From contig NZ_JACXAD010000003.1 in assembly GCF_014699115.1 (NCBI RefSeq), positions 241,513 through 305,512 of the forward strand: a stretch of 64,000 bases of DNA. The letters are read 5' to 3'. The notes below the pieces were generated by a model. It worked only from the letters and a program-made list of their open reading frames with translations, was not told where the DNA came from and made no database searches. A program made the translations under genes and the position numbers. How positions within the stretch are numbered: the stretch's first letter is position 1; each line of letters starts with the position of its first letter. This document shows, in pieces, positions 10,756-19,333 of this stretch. Origin of the DNA: Hymenobacter montanus (GTDB taxonomy: Bacteria; Bacteroidota; Bacteroidia; Cytophagales; Hymenobacteraceae).

Positions 10756-11598
10756 ATGCCCCTTTCTGCTAACGACTGCGAAGCCACCTCCTGGGAACAC
10801 CTGCAAAAATTGCTGTTTCAAGATACGTGGGATGCCCGGATTGGCCGGTTTCGTTCCCCGTTCGTGTACCGCGGTGCCCGCTCGCGTCATTATCTGCTCG
10901 ACACCAGCCTACAGCGCCTGGGGGGCGAGTACCACGAGCTAGAGCATCACTTGCTGCGTAATTTTCGGAAATACGCCCGCGATGCCACCCAGCCCGTGCA
11001 GGCCGGCAGCACCTGGGACTGGCTGGCCTTGGCTCAGCACCACGGCCTGCCCACGCGCCTGCTCGACTGGTCGTATTCGCCCTACGTAGCCCTGCACTTC
11101 GCCACCGACGACCTCGACGCCTACCACGAAGACGGAATTATTTGGGCGCTCAACTACGTGAAGGCGGCCGAGCACCTGCCCCAGCGCCTGCGCCACGCGC
11201 TGGAACAGGAGGGCTCCAACGTTTTCACCTCCGAGCTGCTGGAACCGCTGAGCAGCAGCCTGGGCGAACTCGAAGAGCTGCAGACCGACCCCTACGTGTT
11301 ATTCCTGGAGCCGCCCAGCCTTGATGCCCGCATCGTGCACCAGTACGCCTTGTTTTCGCTGATGAGTACCTCCACCAGCGTGTTGCACGACTGGCTGGCG
11401 GACCGCCCCGAGCTGTATTTCCGCGTCATCATTCCGGCCGGGCTGAAGTGGGAGGTGCGCGACAAGCTCGACCAGGCCAACATCACCGAGCGCGTCCTGC
11501 TACCGGGCCTCAGCGGCCTGAGCCGCTGGCTGCATCGCCACTACTCGCCCGCCCGAGGCCGCGACGCTGGTGGGCCCGGCGGCGAATTACCGGGTTGA
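10756..11598 (+). CDS. FRG-domain protein
   Basis: A 280-residue protein with the FRG domain, named for its N-terminal Phe-x-x-Arg-Gly signature, seen here as FVYRGARSRHY. A second conserved block is LAQHHGLPTRLLDWSYSP, followed by VALHFAT. The domain's biochemical role is unclear; it occurs in phage-linked and mobile contexts as well as in ordinary chromosomal genes. A TATCTTCG element lies a few bases before the ATG (10744-10751), so the message would have almost no leader. The last ~15 residues are low-complexity Gly/Pro/Arg. Confidence 0.8.
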   Translation: MPLSANDCEATSWEHLQKLLFQDTWDARIGRFRSPFVYRGARSRHYLLDTSLQRLGGEYHELEHHLLRNFRKYARDATQPVQAGSTWDWLALAQHHGLPTRLLDWSYSPYVALHFATDDLDAYHEDGIIWALNYVKAAEHLPQRLRHALEQEGSNVFTSELLEPLSSSLGELEELQTDPYVLFLEPPSLDARIVHQYALFSLMSTSTSVLHDWLADRPELYFRVIIPAGLKWEVRDKLDQANITERVLLPGLSGLSRWLHRHYSPARGRDAGGPGGELPG

Positions 11599-11814
11599 CT
11601 TCGGTTGGGTGGGGGAGCTACAAACGGAAGCCACTTATGCGCTGATAACCCAGAGTGGTGCTCAAATCAGAGTATCGAGCCTAGCTGGTGCACCCTCCTG
11701 TGCTCGTTCCGGGGCCCTACTTGGTAGGGCTGGCCTTACTGGGTACGACTTGAATTTACTTGATGCGCGAAGCCCGCGGGGAGTCTGGCAGCGGAGACCA
11801 AAAACCGCGCTGAC

Positions 11815-14535
11815 TCATTGGCCGAGGCGCTTCTTGGTCAGCTTGGTGGGAATGTGCTCCATGGGCTTATCGGGCCAGGGATGCTTGGGGTAGCGGCCTT
11901 TCAGCTCTTTGCGCACCTCAAAGTAGCCACGCTCCCAGAAGCTGCGCAAGTCGCGGGTGACCTGGGCCGGCCGGCCGCCGGGCGAGAGCAGATGCAACAG
12001 CAGCGGCACGCGTCCGCCGGCCACGGTTGGGGTTTCCGTCAGGCCGAACAGCTCTTGCAGCTTTACGGCTAGCACCGGGGCGGCAGGATCGCTATAGTCG
12101 AGGGTGATGTGCGAGCCGCTCGGCACTTCCAGCGTGGCCGGCGCCAGCCGGTCAAGGGTCTGGCGCTGGTTCCAGCCCCCGGGTAGGCGGGCGAGCAGTG
12201 GCTCAGTCAGGTCGAGGCGCTGCACGTCGGTCAGCGACTTTAAGCCGGTCAGGTGCGGACCAAGCCAGTCGGTTAATTCCTGGGTTAAGGTCTCGTCGTC
12301 GAACGCCGGCCAGGTCTCTATTAGGAGCTGTTCACCACCTGAACCGGTGGTCAGCTCCCGGGAGCCCGCCGGCTGCTGGTGGCGAAGGAACTCCAGCCGC
12401 TGCTGGAGCTGGCGGGCCGCGGGCGTCCAGTTCAGCTTGGCTAACCCGGCTTCCCGTAGATAAGCAAGCAGGGCCCGCGCTACCAGGGCCGAGTCGGGTT
12501 GGCCGATAACCGTTTCGGCGAGTAGCAAGGCGCCCAGGCGCCGCGCCCGGCGGCCGGTCACGCGTTGGGCCACCGGGTCGTAGCGAACTTCGTCGGTATT
12601 GGTAATCTGGTCGGCAAAGGCCAGCTCCAGCTCGTCCTGCCCCAGCGGCGCGACCAGCGTAGCGCGTGGCGCCGAGGCCGTGCCGGCCAGGTGAGCCACC
12701 GCGAAAAACTCCGCCTGCGGGTCCACCTCGGCCACATTCAAACTAACCCGCTGGCCCGTGACGAGCCGCAGGCGGTCTGAGGTTTCGCGCTGGGCCAGCC
12801 GGTCGGGGTAGGCCAGAGCGGTAAGCAGCCCCACCGGAGAATAAGCGAATGAGGAAACCGGGGAATGAGCAGGTAAGCCCAGGCGGCCGATTAGGTTGCG
12901 GGCTACGTCGCGCACGCGCTGCAGCGTGGCGTGGTGTAAGGCCAGGCCGGGCAGCGGCGGCCGGCCGCTGGCCAGGGCTTCGAGGCGTAGTCGTAAGTCG
13001 GGCGGCACCGGCCGCGTATCGGTCGGCGCAGACCAACGCAGCAGGTCGCGCTCGGCTAACAAGGCTGCTAAGCTGGTCGCGGCGGCGCCGTGGCCCAACT
13101 CCTGGCCCCGTACCACGAGGTGGCCTAACCGGGGCGGCAGTCCCAGAGCTGCCAACTGGCGGCCATGAGCAGTCGGCTTGGCAGCAGTAGAAAGTGAAAG
13201 GGGGATAGTAGAAATGGCTTGGTCCACCCCCACGTCATCCGTCAACGTCGTGGCGATTACTTGCTCATTTCTACTTACTGCTACGGCTCCTAATCGTAAG
13301 AGCAGCTCCTGAGCCTGGGCGAAGGCGGCCGTAGGCGGCAGGTCCAGCCAGCGCAGGCTGCTAGGGTCGGCGGTGCCCCACAGGGCAAGCTCTAGCACCA
13401 GGCCACTCAGGTCGGCAGTTTGAATTTCGGGTGGGCGATGGGCAGGGAGCTGGTGGTGTTCGGCCTCGGTCCAGAGGCGGTAGCAGGTGCCGGGGGCCAA
13501 GCGGCCGGCGCGTCCGCGACGCTGGTCGGCGGCGGCGCGGGCCACCGGCACCGTTTCGAGGGTCGTAAAGCCGGTACGCGGCACGAAGCGCGGCACCCGC
13601 GCGAAGCCCCCGTCAATCACCACCCGCACGCCTTCGATGGTGAGGCTGGTTTCGGCAATGCTGGTAGCGAGAATAACCTTGCGGCGCCCGGCGCGGGCGG
13701 GGCGCAGGGCGGCATCCTGCGCTTCGAGCGGCAGCTCCCCGTGGAGCAGGTGCAAGTCGACGTTGGTCGGCAGGGAGTCGGTGAGTTGGCGGGCGTTGCG
13801 CTGCAAGTCGCCCAACCCGGGCAGAAATACCAGGATGTCGCCTTCGGCCTGGGCCTGCAAGGCGGCGCGCACGTGGGTGGGTACCAGTTCAGCCAGCCGC
13901 TCGTTGGGCTTGTTGGGCAAGGCCGAGGCCCGGCGCGGGTCGAGGTAGTGCGTATCGATGGGAAATAAAAAACCGGCCGACGATACTACCGGCGCGGGCA
14001 GCCACTGGCCCAGGCGCTGGGCTTCGAGCGTGGCGCTCATAATCAGAATGCGCAGCTCGGGCCGCAACACGGCCTGGGCGTCCAGGGTCAGGGCCAGCCC
14101 CAGGTCGGCGTTCAGGCTGCGCTCGTGGAACTCGTCGAACACCACGGCCGCCACGCCTTCCAGCGCCGGGTCATCCTGAATCAGGCGGGTCAGAATGCCT
14201 TCGGTAATGACTTCGACGCGTGTCTCGCGCGAGACCTTGCTATCCAGCCGCACGCGGTAGCCGATGGTGCGGCCCACCGGCTCGCCCAGGAGCTGGGCCA
14301 AGCGGGCGGCGGCACCCCGCACGGCCAGTTGGCGCGGCTCCAGCACCAGGATTTTATCGGCTGGGCGGCGCCACGGCGCGGCCAGTAGCTCCAGGGGCAC
14401 CACGGTGGTTTTACCCGCGCCGGGCGGGGCCTCCAGCACCACGCGGCTGTGCGCGGTCAGGGCTGCCCGCAGGTCGGGCAGGGCCGCGAGAATGGGCAGG
14501 TCGGGCAGGGGCGGCAGGGCGAAGGCAGGATTCAC
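11815..14535 (-). CDS. hrpB: ATP-dependent RNA helicase HrpB
   Basis: A DEAH-type superfamily 2 helicase of 906 residues. The motifs are in order: Walker A PPGAGKTT (near residue 38), DEFH box (VVFDEFHERSLNAD), SAT motif (LIMSATLEAQ) and QRRGRAGR (motif VI), followed by the HrpB-specific C-terminal half. The start is a GTG ending at 14535, giving MNPAFALPPLPD; a stop codon lies immediately upstream, so no longer form is possible. It is 9 bp from the stop of the DUF2071 gene upstream on the same strand, so the two are probably co-transcribed. The cellular RNA target is unknown. Confidence 0.93.
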   Translation of the reverse strand: MNPAFALPPLPDLPILAALPDLRAALTAHSRVVLEAPPGAGKTTVVPLELLAAPWRRPADKILVLEPRQLAVRGAAARLAQLLGEPVGRTIGYRVRLDSKVSRETRVEVITEGILTRLIQDDPALEGVAAVVFDEFHERSLNADLGLALTLDAQAVLRPELRILIMSATLEAQRLGQWLPAPVVSSAGFLFPIDTHYLDPRRASALPNKPNERLAELVPTHVRAALQAQAEGDILVFLPGLGDLQRNARQLTDSLPTNVDLHLLHGELPLEAQDAALRPARAGRRKVILATSIAETSLTIEGVRVVIDGGFARVPRFVPRTGFTTLETVPVARAAADQRRGRAGRLAPGTCYRLWTEAEHHQLPAHRPPEIQTADLSGLVLELALWGTADPSSLRWLDLPPTAAFAQAQELLLRLGAVAVSRNEQVIATTLTDDVGVDQAISTIPLSLSTAAKPTAHGRQLAALGLPPRLGHLVVRGQELGHGAAATSLAALLAERDLLRWSAPTDTRPVPPDLRLRLEALASGRPPLPGLALHHATLQRVRDVARNLIGRLGLPAHSPVSSFAYSPVGLLTALAYPDRLAQRETSDRLRLVTGQRVSLNVAEVDPQAEFFAVAHLAGTASAPRATLVAPLGQDELELAFADQITNTDEVRYDPVAQRVTGRRARRLGALLLAETVIGQPDSALVARALLAYLREAGLAKLNWTPAARQLQQRLEFLRHQQPAGSRELTTGSGGEQLLIETWPAFDDETLTQELTDWLGPHLTGLKSLTDVQRLDLTEPLLARLPGGWNQRQTLDRLAPATLEVPSGSHITLDYSDPAAPVLAVKLQELFGLTETPTVAGGRVPLLLHLLSPGGRPAQVTRDLRSFWERGYFEVRKELKGRYPKHPWPDKPMEHIPTKLTKKRLGQ

Positions 14536-14544
14536 TACTCAAAA

Positions 14545-15324
14545 TTACACCCGCCGCATGGGCCACAGCTCCACGCGCACGGGCCCCCCGGCGTGTAACA
14601 CCGGGCTGCCCGCGGGCGTGGGCAGGCCCTGACTCTCGATCAGCGACGACTCGTAGTGCAGTACCTGAGCCGTGGCCAGGGGCCAGGGCTCGTGGGCCAC
14701 GCGTCCCCGGTAGAGCTTGGTTTGAGCCCGGTTGCTGGTGTATAGGCAGTAGCGCTCGGTCAGGAAAAAGGCCAGCGAGTCGGGCTCGGCGGGCGGCAGG
14801 GGCGGGCCCACCTGCCAGGTGGCGCGGAAGCTGGCGGCGGGAGCCCCGGAGTGAGTGCGCCGCGCGCTGAACTGGTGCTGATGGCCAGTGGGGCTTTCCA
14901 GGTGCATGTCGGCGCGCAGGTAGGCCAGGTTGAAAATCGTGCGGCCTACCCATACCGCCAGGGCATTGGTGGCATCGAGCGAAAAAAACCATACGCCCGG
15001 TACGCCGTCGAGGTGCACGTAGGTGCGCACGTTCAACTCCAGGAATTCACTGGTACCCGGTACTGGCGGGCTAAAGCGGGTGCGCACCTTCGACATGCGA
15101 AACGGCACCACGCCCAGCCACGCTTGGCCATCATAGGTGTCGACCTGAAGCCGCGGGGGCAGATACGGTTGCAGCACGGCCGCCGGCACCGGCCAGTGCA
15201 TAAACAGCAAGTCGCCCCACTCCTGGTGCAGCAGGGGCGTACCGGCCGGCCGCTCGCGTATGGCCAGGCGCTGGGCCAGGGTGGGAGCATTTAGGGCGGA
15301 GGCAGCAGAGAGAGAGTCAGGCAT
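14545..15324 (-). CDS. DUF2071 (YqjF-like) protein
   Basis: A 259-residue protein of the YqjF/DUF2071 family, related in fold to acetoacetate decarboxylase-like proteins, of unknown function. Recognisable features are HQEWGDLLFMHWPVP near residue 35, LPPRLQVDTYDGQAWLGVVP, FLELNVRTYV and PGVWFFSLDA. The start is the ATG ending at 15324. It lies just upstream of hrpB with a 9-bp gap. Confidence 0.85.
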   Translation of the reverse strand: MPDSLSAASALNAPTLAQRLAIRERPAGTPLLHQEWGDLLFMHWPVPAAVLQPYLPPRLQVDTYDGQAWLGVVPFRMSKVRTRFSPPVPGTSEFLELNVRTYVHLDGVPGVWFFSLDATNALAVWVGRTIFNLAYLRADMHLESPTGHQHQFSARRTHSGAPAASFRATWQVGPPLPPAEPDSLAFFLTERYCLYTSNRAQTKLYRGRVAHEPWPLATAQVLHYESSLIESQGLPTPAGSPVLHAGGPVRVELWPMRRV

Positions 15325-15456
15325 AAGCGAAGGAGTGCTCTTTCCTTAACAAAGTATGTCGCACTATGGCTAGAGGTCTTCGTTCGGGCTCAGTGCCGGC
15401 CTCGGCGTGGTGTCGTGGCGGCACGAAGGCACCACCATGATATTGATGTTATGGTG

Positions 15457-15789
15457 TTAGTAGCGCGGGAAGCTGGGGTCGACCCGGGCAGCCCAGGCCG
15501 CCAAGCCACCCTGCAGGTTTAACACGTTGGCCCGGCCCAGGCGGTGGCGCAGGTAGCCCAGGGCTTGAGCGGAGCGCACCCCGTGATGGCAGATAAGCAC
15601 TACCGGGCCTTCAGCGCGAACCTCAGCGGCCCGGCGCGGCACTTCGTCCAGGGAGAGCAGCAGGCTGCCGGGCAGGTGGCAGTACTCGTACTCCTCCGGC
15701 TCGCGCACGTCGACCAGCTGGAGGTCGTCGCCGGCCTGGAGGCGGCGGTACAGGTCTTCGGGGCTGATTTCGAGAGGAGGGCTTTCCAT
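15457..15789 (-). CDS. Single-domain rhodanese-like protein
   Basis: A 110-residue rhodanese domain, a sulfurtransferase-type fold that carries persulfide on a cysteine. LVDVREPEEYEYCHLPGS is the family's N-terminal signature, and the active-site loop is CHHGVRSAQA with Cys first. The start is the ATG ending at 15789 (MESPPLEIS); this avoids overlap with the divergent pnuC gene and leaves a TACTTTTG promoter element at 15807-15814. The acceptor of the sulfur is unknown. Confidence 0.88.
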   Translation of the reverse strand: MESPPLEISPEDLYRRLQAGDDLQLVDVREPEEYEYCHLPGSLLLSLDEVPRRAAEVRAEGPVVLICHHGVRSAQALGYLRHRLGRANVLNLQGGLAAWAARVDPSFPRY

Positions 15790-15806
15790 TGCTTGGCGTA
15801 GACCAG

Positions 15807-15814
15807 CAAAAGTA
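15807..15814 (-). promoter_or_regulatory. Bacteroidetes -7 promoter element for the rhodanese gene
   Basis: Reads TACTTTTG on the minus strand, 17 bases before the rhodanese ATG. The divergent pnuC promoter must lie within the same ~60 bases. Confidence 0.55.
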
Positions 15815-15852
15815 CGCTGTCGCGTTCTACCTTGCACTTTTCCCCTCCGCTC

Positions 15853-16485
15853 GTGCTTATTACGCTTGCTCTTCCCAATTTCCTGGCCGCTGGCTGGGCG
15901 GCTGCCCAGGCGGCCAACCCGCTGGAAGTGGCGGGGGTGGTCACGGGAGTAGCTTGCGTGTGGCTAGCGGCCCGCAACTCCATTTGGAATTTCCCGGTGG
16001 GCATCCTTAACGGGGGGCTTTATCTGGTGGTGTTCGGGCAAGCCCGCTTGTACTCGGATGCCGGCTTGCAGCTGGCCTTCATCGTCTTGCTGGTGTACGG
16101 GTGGCTGAAATGGTTGCGAGGGGCCGCCGCGCCCGATGCGCCCGCCCTGCCCATCACGCGCACGCCCCGGCGGGTGGCCGTGGGGCTGGCCGCGGCGGGA
16201 GTGCTGTATGCGGTGGGGGCGGGCTTCTTACTCCACCGCTATACCAACGCGGCGCTGCCGTATTGGGATAGCACCACCACGGCCATCAGTTTGGTGGCTC
16301 AGGCGTTGCTATCGCGCCGCAACCTCGAAAACTGGCTGCTGTGGATGGGGGTCGACGTGGCCTACGTGGGCATGTACTGGCACCGCGACCTGCACCTGAC
16401 CAGCGCCCTTTACGCCGTGTTTCTGGGGCTGGCGGCTTACGGCTACTGGCAGTGGCGACGTGAGTTGAAAACGCAACTGCCCTGA
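15853..16485 (+). CDS. pnuC: Nicotinamide riboside/mononucleotide transporter PnuC
   Basis: A membrane transporter for nicotinamide riboside feeding NAD salvage. Seven or so hydrophobic helices are seen. The family signature is VWLAARNSIWNFPVGILNGG, with a later ENWLLWMGVDVAYVGMYW region (tryptophan-rich NR-binding helices). No ATG is available at the 5' end. I chose the GTG at 15853; a TTG at 15832 is in frame and adds seven residues, but it falls inside the sequence TACCTTGC, which resembles a promoter -7 element. Divergent from the rhodanese gene. Confidence 0.88.
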   Translation: MLITLALPNFLAAGWAAAQAANPLEVAGVVTGVACVWLAARNSIWNFPVGILNGGLYLVVFGQARLYSDAGLQLAFIVLLVYGWLKWLRGAAAPDAPALPITRTPRRVAVGLAAAGVLYAVGAGFLLHRYTNAALPYWDSTTTAISLVAQALLSRRNLENWLLWMGVDVAYVGMYWHRDLHLTSALYAVFLGLAAYGYWQWRRELKTQLP

Positions 16486-16833
16486 ATTACTCCCGTCTTG
16501 CTAATCCAGTCTTGGCGGGGCCAGTTGAGACGGGCCAGGAAGACGTTTAAGTGCGCCTTTTCACCCCGCAACTTACCCAAGTTGGCCACGCCCGGCCCGC
16601 TCAGGCCCTCAGTGCTCAAGCGCGTGGGTGCTGCCGGTTAACTCCCCGACTCGCCCCGGCTTCGCTCCTGAATCCCGTACACATGGTGCATGACGTGTGG
16701 CCTCATAACTGGCTCGGTTGTGCTCTATCCCTCGCTCTATTCCAAGCAGCCTCATGGCCCGTCGTAGTCCGTTTAGAGCTGGCCTAGGGTCTGGGATTGA
16801 ACTTTGGCCGACAAGCGACCATTGGCCCTACAT
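16486..16833. other. Intergenic stretch without recognised genes
   Basis: About 350 bases between pnuC and the convergent peroxiredoxin gene. The open frames are short and have no recognisable content. No clear terminator hairpin, tRNA or repeat was seen. Confidence 0.5.
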
Positions 16834-17430
16834 CTATTTCTGTCGCGTGCTCTCGCTCAGCGGATGAGCCCGCAACCATTCCAATACCTCGTCGGCGTGG
16901 GTTGTTGTAGGGAAAACCGGGTAAAAAACATGGCGGATGCGAGGTCCTTCTAACACCAGTGTGAAGCGACGTAGTAATAGTAGTCCGTCAACGGTAAAGG
17001 TGGGCAAACGCAGAGCTCGGGTGAGCTGCAAGCCTTCATCGCTCAAGATGGCAAACGGTACATGTAGCCGCTCAGTCATCTCTTTTTGATAAGCAGTCGA
17101 TTGCAGGCTTAACCCGTAAACAGTGGCGCCTTCCTGCTCCAACTCGGCGTGTATGTCGCGAAACCGACATACTTCAGGGGTGCATCCACGGGCGCCAGGA
17201 ATAGCGTTCCAGAAATCATCACCCCCCGGCGAGGACTCGCCTGGGCGGCCGGTGCGTGGATAGGCAAACACGACGGTGCGCGGTGTCGAGGACTGGCTAA
17301 TGTCAATCAGTTGACCGTTTGTCGCCGGTAGGAGGCACTCACCTACATCTGTTCCAGCCAGATGGCTACATAGGCCATCGTCCAATGGAACAGGCAAATC
17401 ATCAGGCAGGGTCAATAAATCTTTGGCCAT
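16834..17430 (-). CDS. Peroxiredoxin (AhpC/TSA-Redoxin family)
   Basis: A 198-residue thioredoxin-fold peroxidase-like protein. The resolvable signature is ARGCTPEVCRFRD, matching the CTPE..C arrangement of BCP/PrxQ-type peroxiredoxins, preceded by VVFAYPRTGRPGE, the equivalent of the usual YFYP strand. A 15-residue insertion separates the strand from the cysteine motif. Later conserved parts are YGLSLQS and FAILSDEGLQLTRALRLPTF. It should reduce hydroperoxides in the cytoplasm (no signal peptide). The start is the ATG ending at 17430. Confidence 0.85.
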   Translation of the reverse strand: MAKDLLTLPDDLPVPLDDGLCSHLAGTDVGECLLPATNGQLIDISQSSTPRTVVFAYPRTGRPGESSPGGDDFWNAIPGARGCTPEVCRFRDIHAELEQEGATVYGLSLQSTAYQKEMTERLHVPFAILSDEGLQLTRALRLPTFTVDGLLLLRRFTLVLEGPRIRHVFYPVFPTTTHADEVLEWLRAHPLSESTRQK

Positions 17431-17648
17431 TAACTTATTCGCTTAGCAGTTGGGCTACTATTCCTATGCAATTAAAGAATACTAATGGGCTAATTAAAAT
17501 GGGTGCGCTCGTTGTAGGCACGAGCTGCGGAGGTTTAATCTTTGCGGAAGTTTCCGGCAGTGCGGAGCAGCGCTTTGCACAAGCCTGCTTCTTGGTAGAT
17601 GAACTGTTGAGCTCCACCACGCGCTGTCCCGCCCCTTAACAAACCTCC

Positions 17649-18539
17649 ATGCCTGCTTCCTCCGCTCTCTACACGCTGCACACCCCCAGCTGCCGCGCCA
17701 CTTTTGCCGCCCACGGCGCCGAGCTTACCAGCCTGGTGGCCTCGGCCAGCGGCCTCGAGTACCTCTGGTCGGCCGACCCCAGCGTGTGGGCCCGCCATGC
17801 CCCCGTTTTGTTCCCGGTGGTGGGGCGCCTGCCCAACGACTCTTATTACTACGAAGGCCAGGAGTACAAACTGCCCCAGCACGGCTTCGCCCGCGACCAG
17901 GTATTTACCGTGCTTCGACACACCGGTACGGAGCTCGTGTTTCGCCTGCAAAACGACGCGGCCACCTGCGCCGTCTTCCCCTTTGCCTTTGAGTTAACCA
18001 TTACCTACACGTTGCGCGATGCCGTGCTCACTGTGCGCTGGGACGTGCGCAACCCGGCCCCTGACCAGGCGCTGCTGTTTAGCATTGGGGCGCACCCAGC
18101 CGTACGTTGCCCCCTGCTGCCGGGGGAAATGTTCGAAGATTATTTCCTGGAGTTCGACCATCCCGTCACGCTGGAGCGCCACCTGCTGCAAGGCGGCCTG
18201 CTCACGGGCCAAACCGCCCCGGTACTGAGCCAGGCCCGTGAGTTGCCGCTCCGCTACGACTTGTTCGCCGACGATGCCCTGGTTTTTAAGCACTACGATT
18301 TCACTCGGCTTACGCTTCGCTCGCGCAAGTCGGCGCGCTTCGCCCGGTTTCAGTTCGATGGGTTTCCCTACCTCGGTCTCTGGACCAAAGGGCCCGGCGC
18401 GGGCTTCGTGTGCGTGGAGCCCTGGCACGGCATCGCCAGTTCAGTTGGCGGGCCTACCGAGCTGCGCGAAAAAGAAGGCATTCTGACGCTTGAGCCCGGA
18501 CAGGTATTCTCGACTGCCTACACGATCGAAATTGGGTAG
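17649..18539 (+). CDS. Aldose 1-epimerase family protein (LacX-like)
   Basis: A 296-residue beta-sandwich sugar epimerase/mutarotase-like protein. It has FPVVGRLPNDSYYYEGQEY near residue 55, HGFARDQVF, the conserved IGAHPAVRCPL with the catalytic-type histidine, and a C-terminal VCVEPWHGIAS. This pattern matches the LacX subgroup of galactose mutarotase-like proteins. The sugar substrate is unknown. It is divergent from the peroxiredoxin gene. Confidence 0.88.
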   Translation: MPASSALYTLHTPSCRATFAAHGAELTSLVASASGLEYLWSADPSVWARHAPVLFPVVGRLPNDSYYYEGQEYKLPQHGFARDQVFTVLRHTGTELVFRLQNDAATCAVFPFAFELTITYTLRDAVLTVRWDVRNPAPDQALLFSIGAHPAVRCPLLPGEMFEDYFLEFDHPVTLERHLLQGGLLTGQTAPVLSQARELPLRYDLFADDALVFKHYDFTRLTLRSRKSARFARFQFDGFPYLGLWTKGPGAGFVCVEPWHGIASSVGGPTELREKEGILTLEPGQVFSTAYTIEIG

Positions 18540-18617
18540 GGCTGACCGCCCACGTGGCGCTGCCATGCTTGGTTGTGGCCGCTGCTTACACTGCCAGGCA
18601 GCCGTGAGTTTTGCACT

Positions 18618-18872
18618 TCACACCCCAACCCGACGCCTGTTGTACTCCGGTTCCCAGTCGTTGATGGGCCGCGAAATGCCGGGGGGCAAGTCCAGGTCGG
18701 GCAGGCCGGGGTCGTGCGGCTCGCCGCCGTCGTCGTCGCTATCAGGCGGCGGGGGAGGGGGGAGGGCCCGCCGCCGGCGCGGGATTACCAGCATGAACAA
18801 GAAAAAGGCACAGAAAATAACGGCGTAGACAAGGCTAAACATAGCAAAAGCGGCTAAAGCGGGGCGAATCAT
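18618..18872 (-). CDS. Small membrane protein with proline/acid-rich tail
   Basis: An 84-residue protein not recognised beyond its layout: one N-terminal transmembrane helix (SLVYAVIFCAFFLFMLVI), an RRRR stop-transfer patch, then PPPPPP and SDDDGGE, and a C-terminal RPINDWEPEYNRRR. The polarity suggests the tail is cytoplasmic. It is convergent with the aldose epimerase gene. I judge it real because of the coherent topology and charge pattern. Confidence 0.6.
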   Translation of the reverse strand: MIRPALAAFAMFSLVYAVIFCAFFLFMLVIPRRRRALPPPPPPDSDDDGGEPHDPGLPDLDLPPGISRPINDWEPEYNRRRVGV

Positions 18873-19333
18873 ACAACGCAGGCCCCTGGCCTGACGTTGC
18901 GCTGACTGACGTCCCTAAATTACTTGACTTTCAGCAGAACGCCAAGCATCGTGTTGCGCAAGACAGGAGCAGAGCTACGATTTTTTAAGCAGTGCCTCGC
19001 TCTACTTCATCTCATGTGGTAGCGCCACGACTAGCCAAACGGGGTTGATGGGGTAGCCCAGTAACTAGCAGCACCATGAAACCCCTCACGCAGTTGGATA
19101 TACTACACGCCAGCCCACGGTTTATCTGAGCGGAATTCCCTATCACAGCCCAGGCATGTAGTATCATCCTATGGGGTGCTTGGTGTTGCGGATGGCTTGC
19201 GGGAAGTAGTCCAGCCAAGCGGAAACCTCCGCCCTAAACTCAACCTTTGATATAGCGGCGGCTAAACTGCACCCTCGCTCAGGCTGTTACCTTTGCATTC
19301 ATATTCCACTTATCTCACCTCATTACCCCACCC
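18873..19333. other. Intergenic stretch before the acyl-CoA dehydrogenase gene
   Basis: About 460 bases with no convincing coding frame. The only recognisable feature is TACCTTTG at 19288-19295, a promoter -7 match for the next gene. Confidence 0.5.
19288..19295 (+). promoter_or_regulatory. Bacteroidetes -7 promoter element for the acyl-CoA dehydrogenase
   Basis: TACCTTTG matches TAnnTTTG and lies 38 bases before the ATG. No clear -33 TTG at the usual distance. Confidence 0.5.

Noticed and set aside
10756..11598. FRG-domain protein as part of a defence island
   Set aside because: Its neighbours (SDR reductase, hrpB) are ordinary chromosomal genes and no other defence gene is near.
16486..16833. 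tRNA search in this and other intergenic stretches
   Set aside because: No cloverleaf with a T-loop GTTCRA-type motif and CCA-adjacent acceptor was recognised by eye anywhere in the window; weak copies could be missed.
19012..19218. A 68-residue minus-strand frame
   Set aside because: No recognisable feature; intergenic composition.
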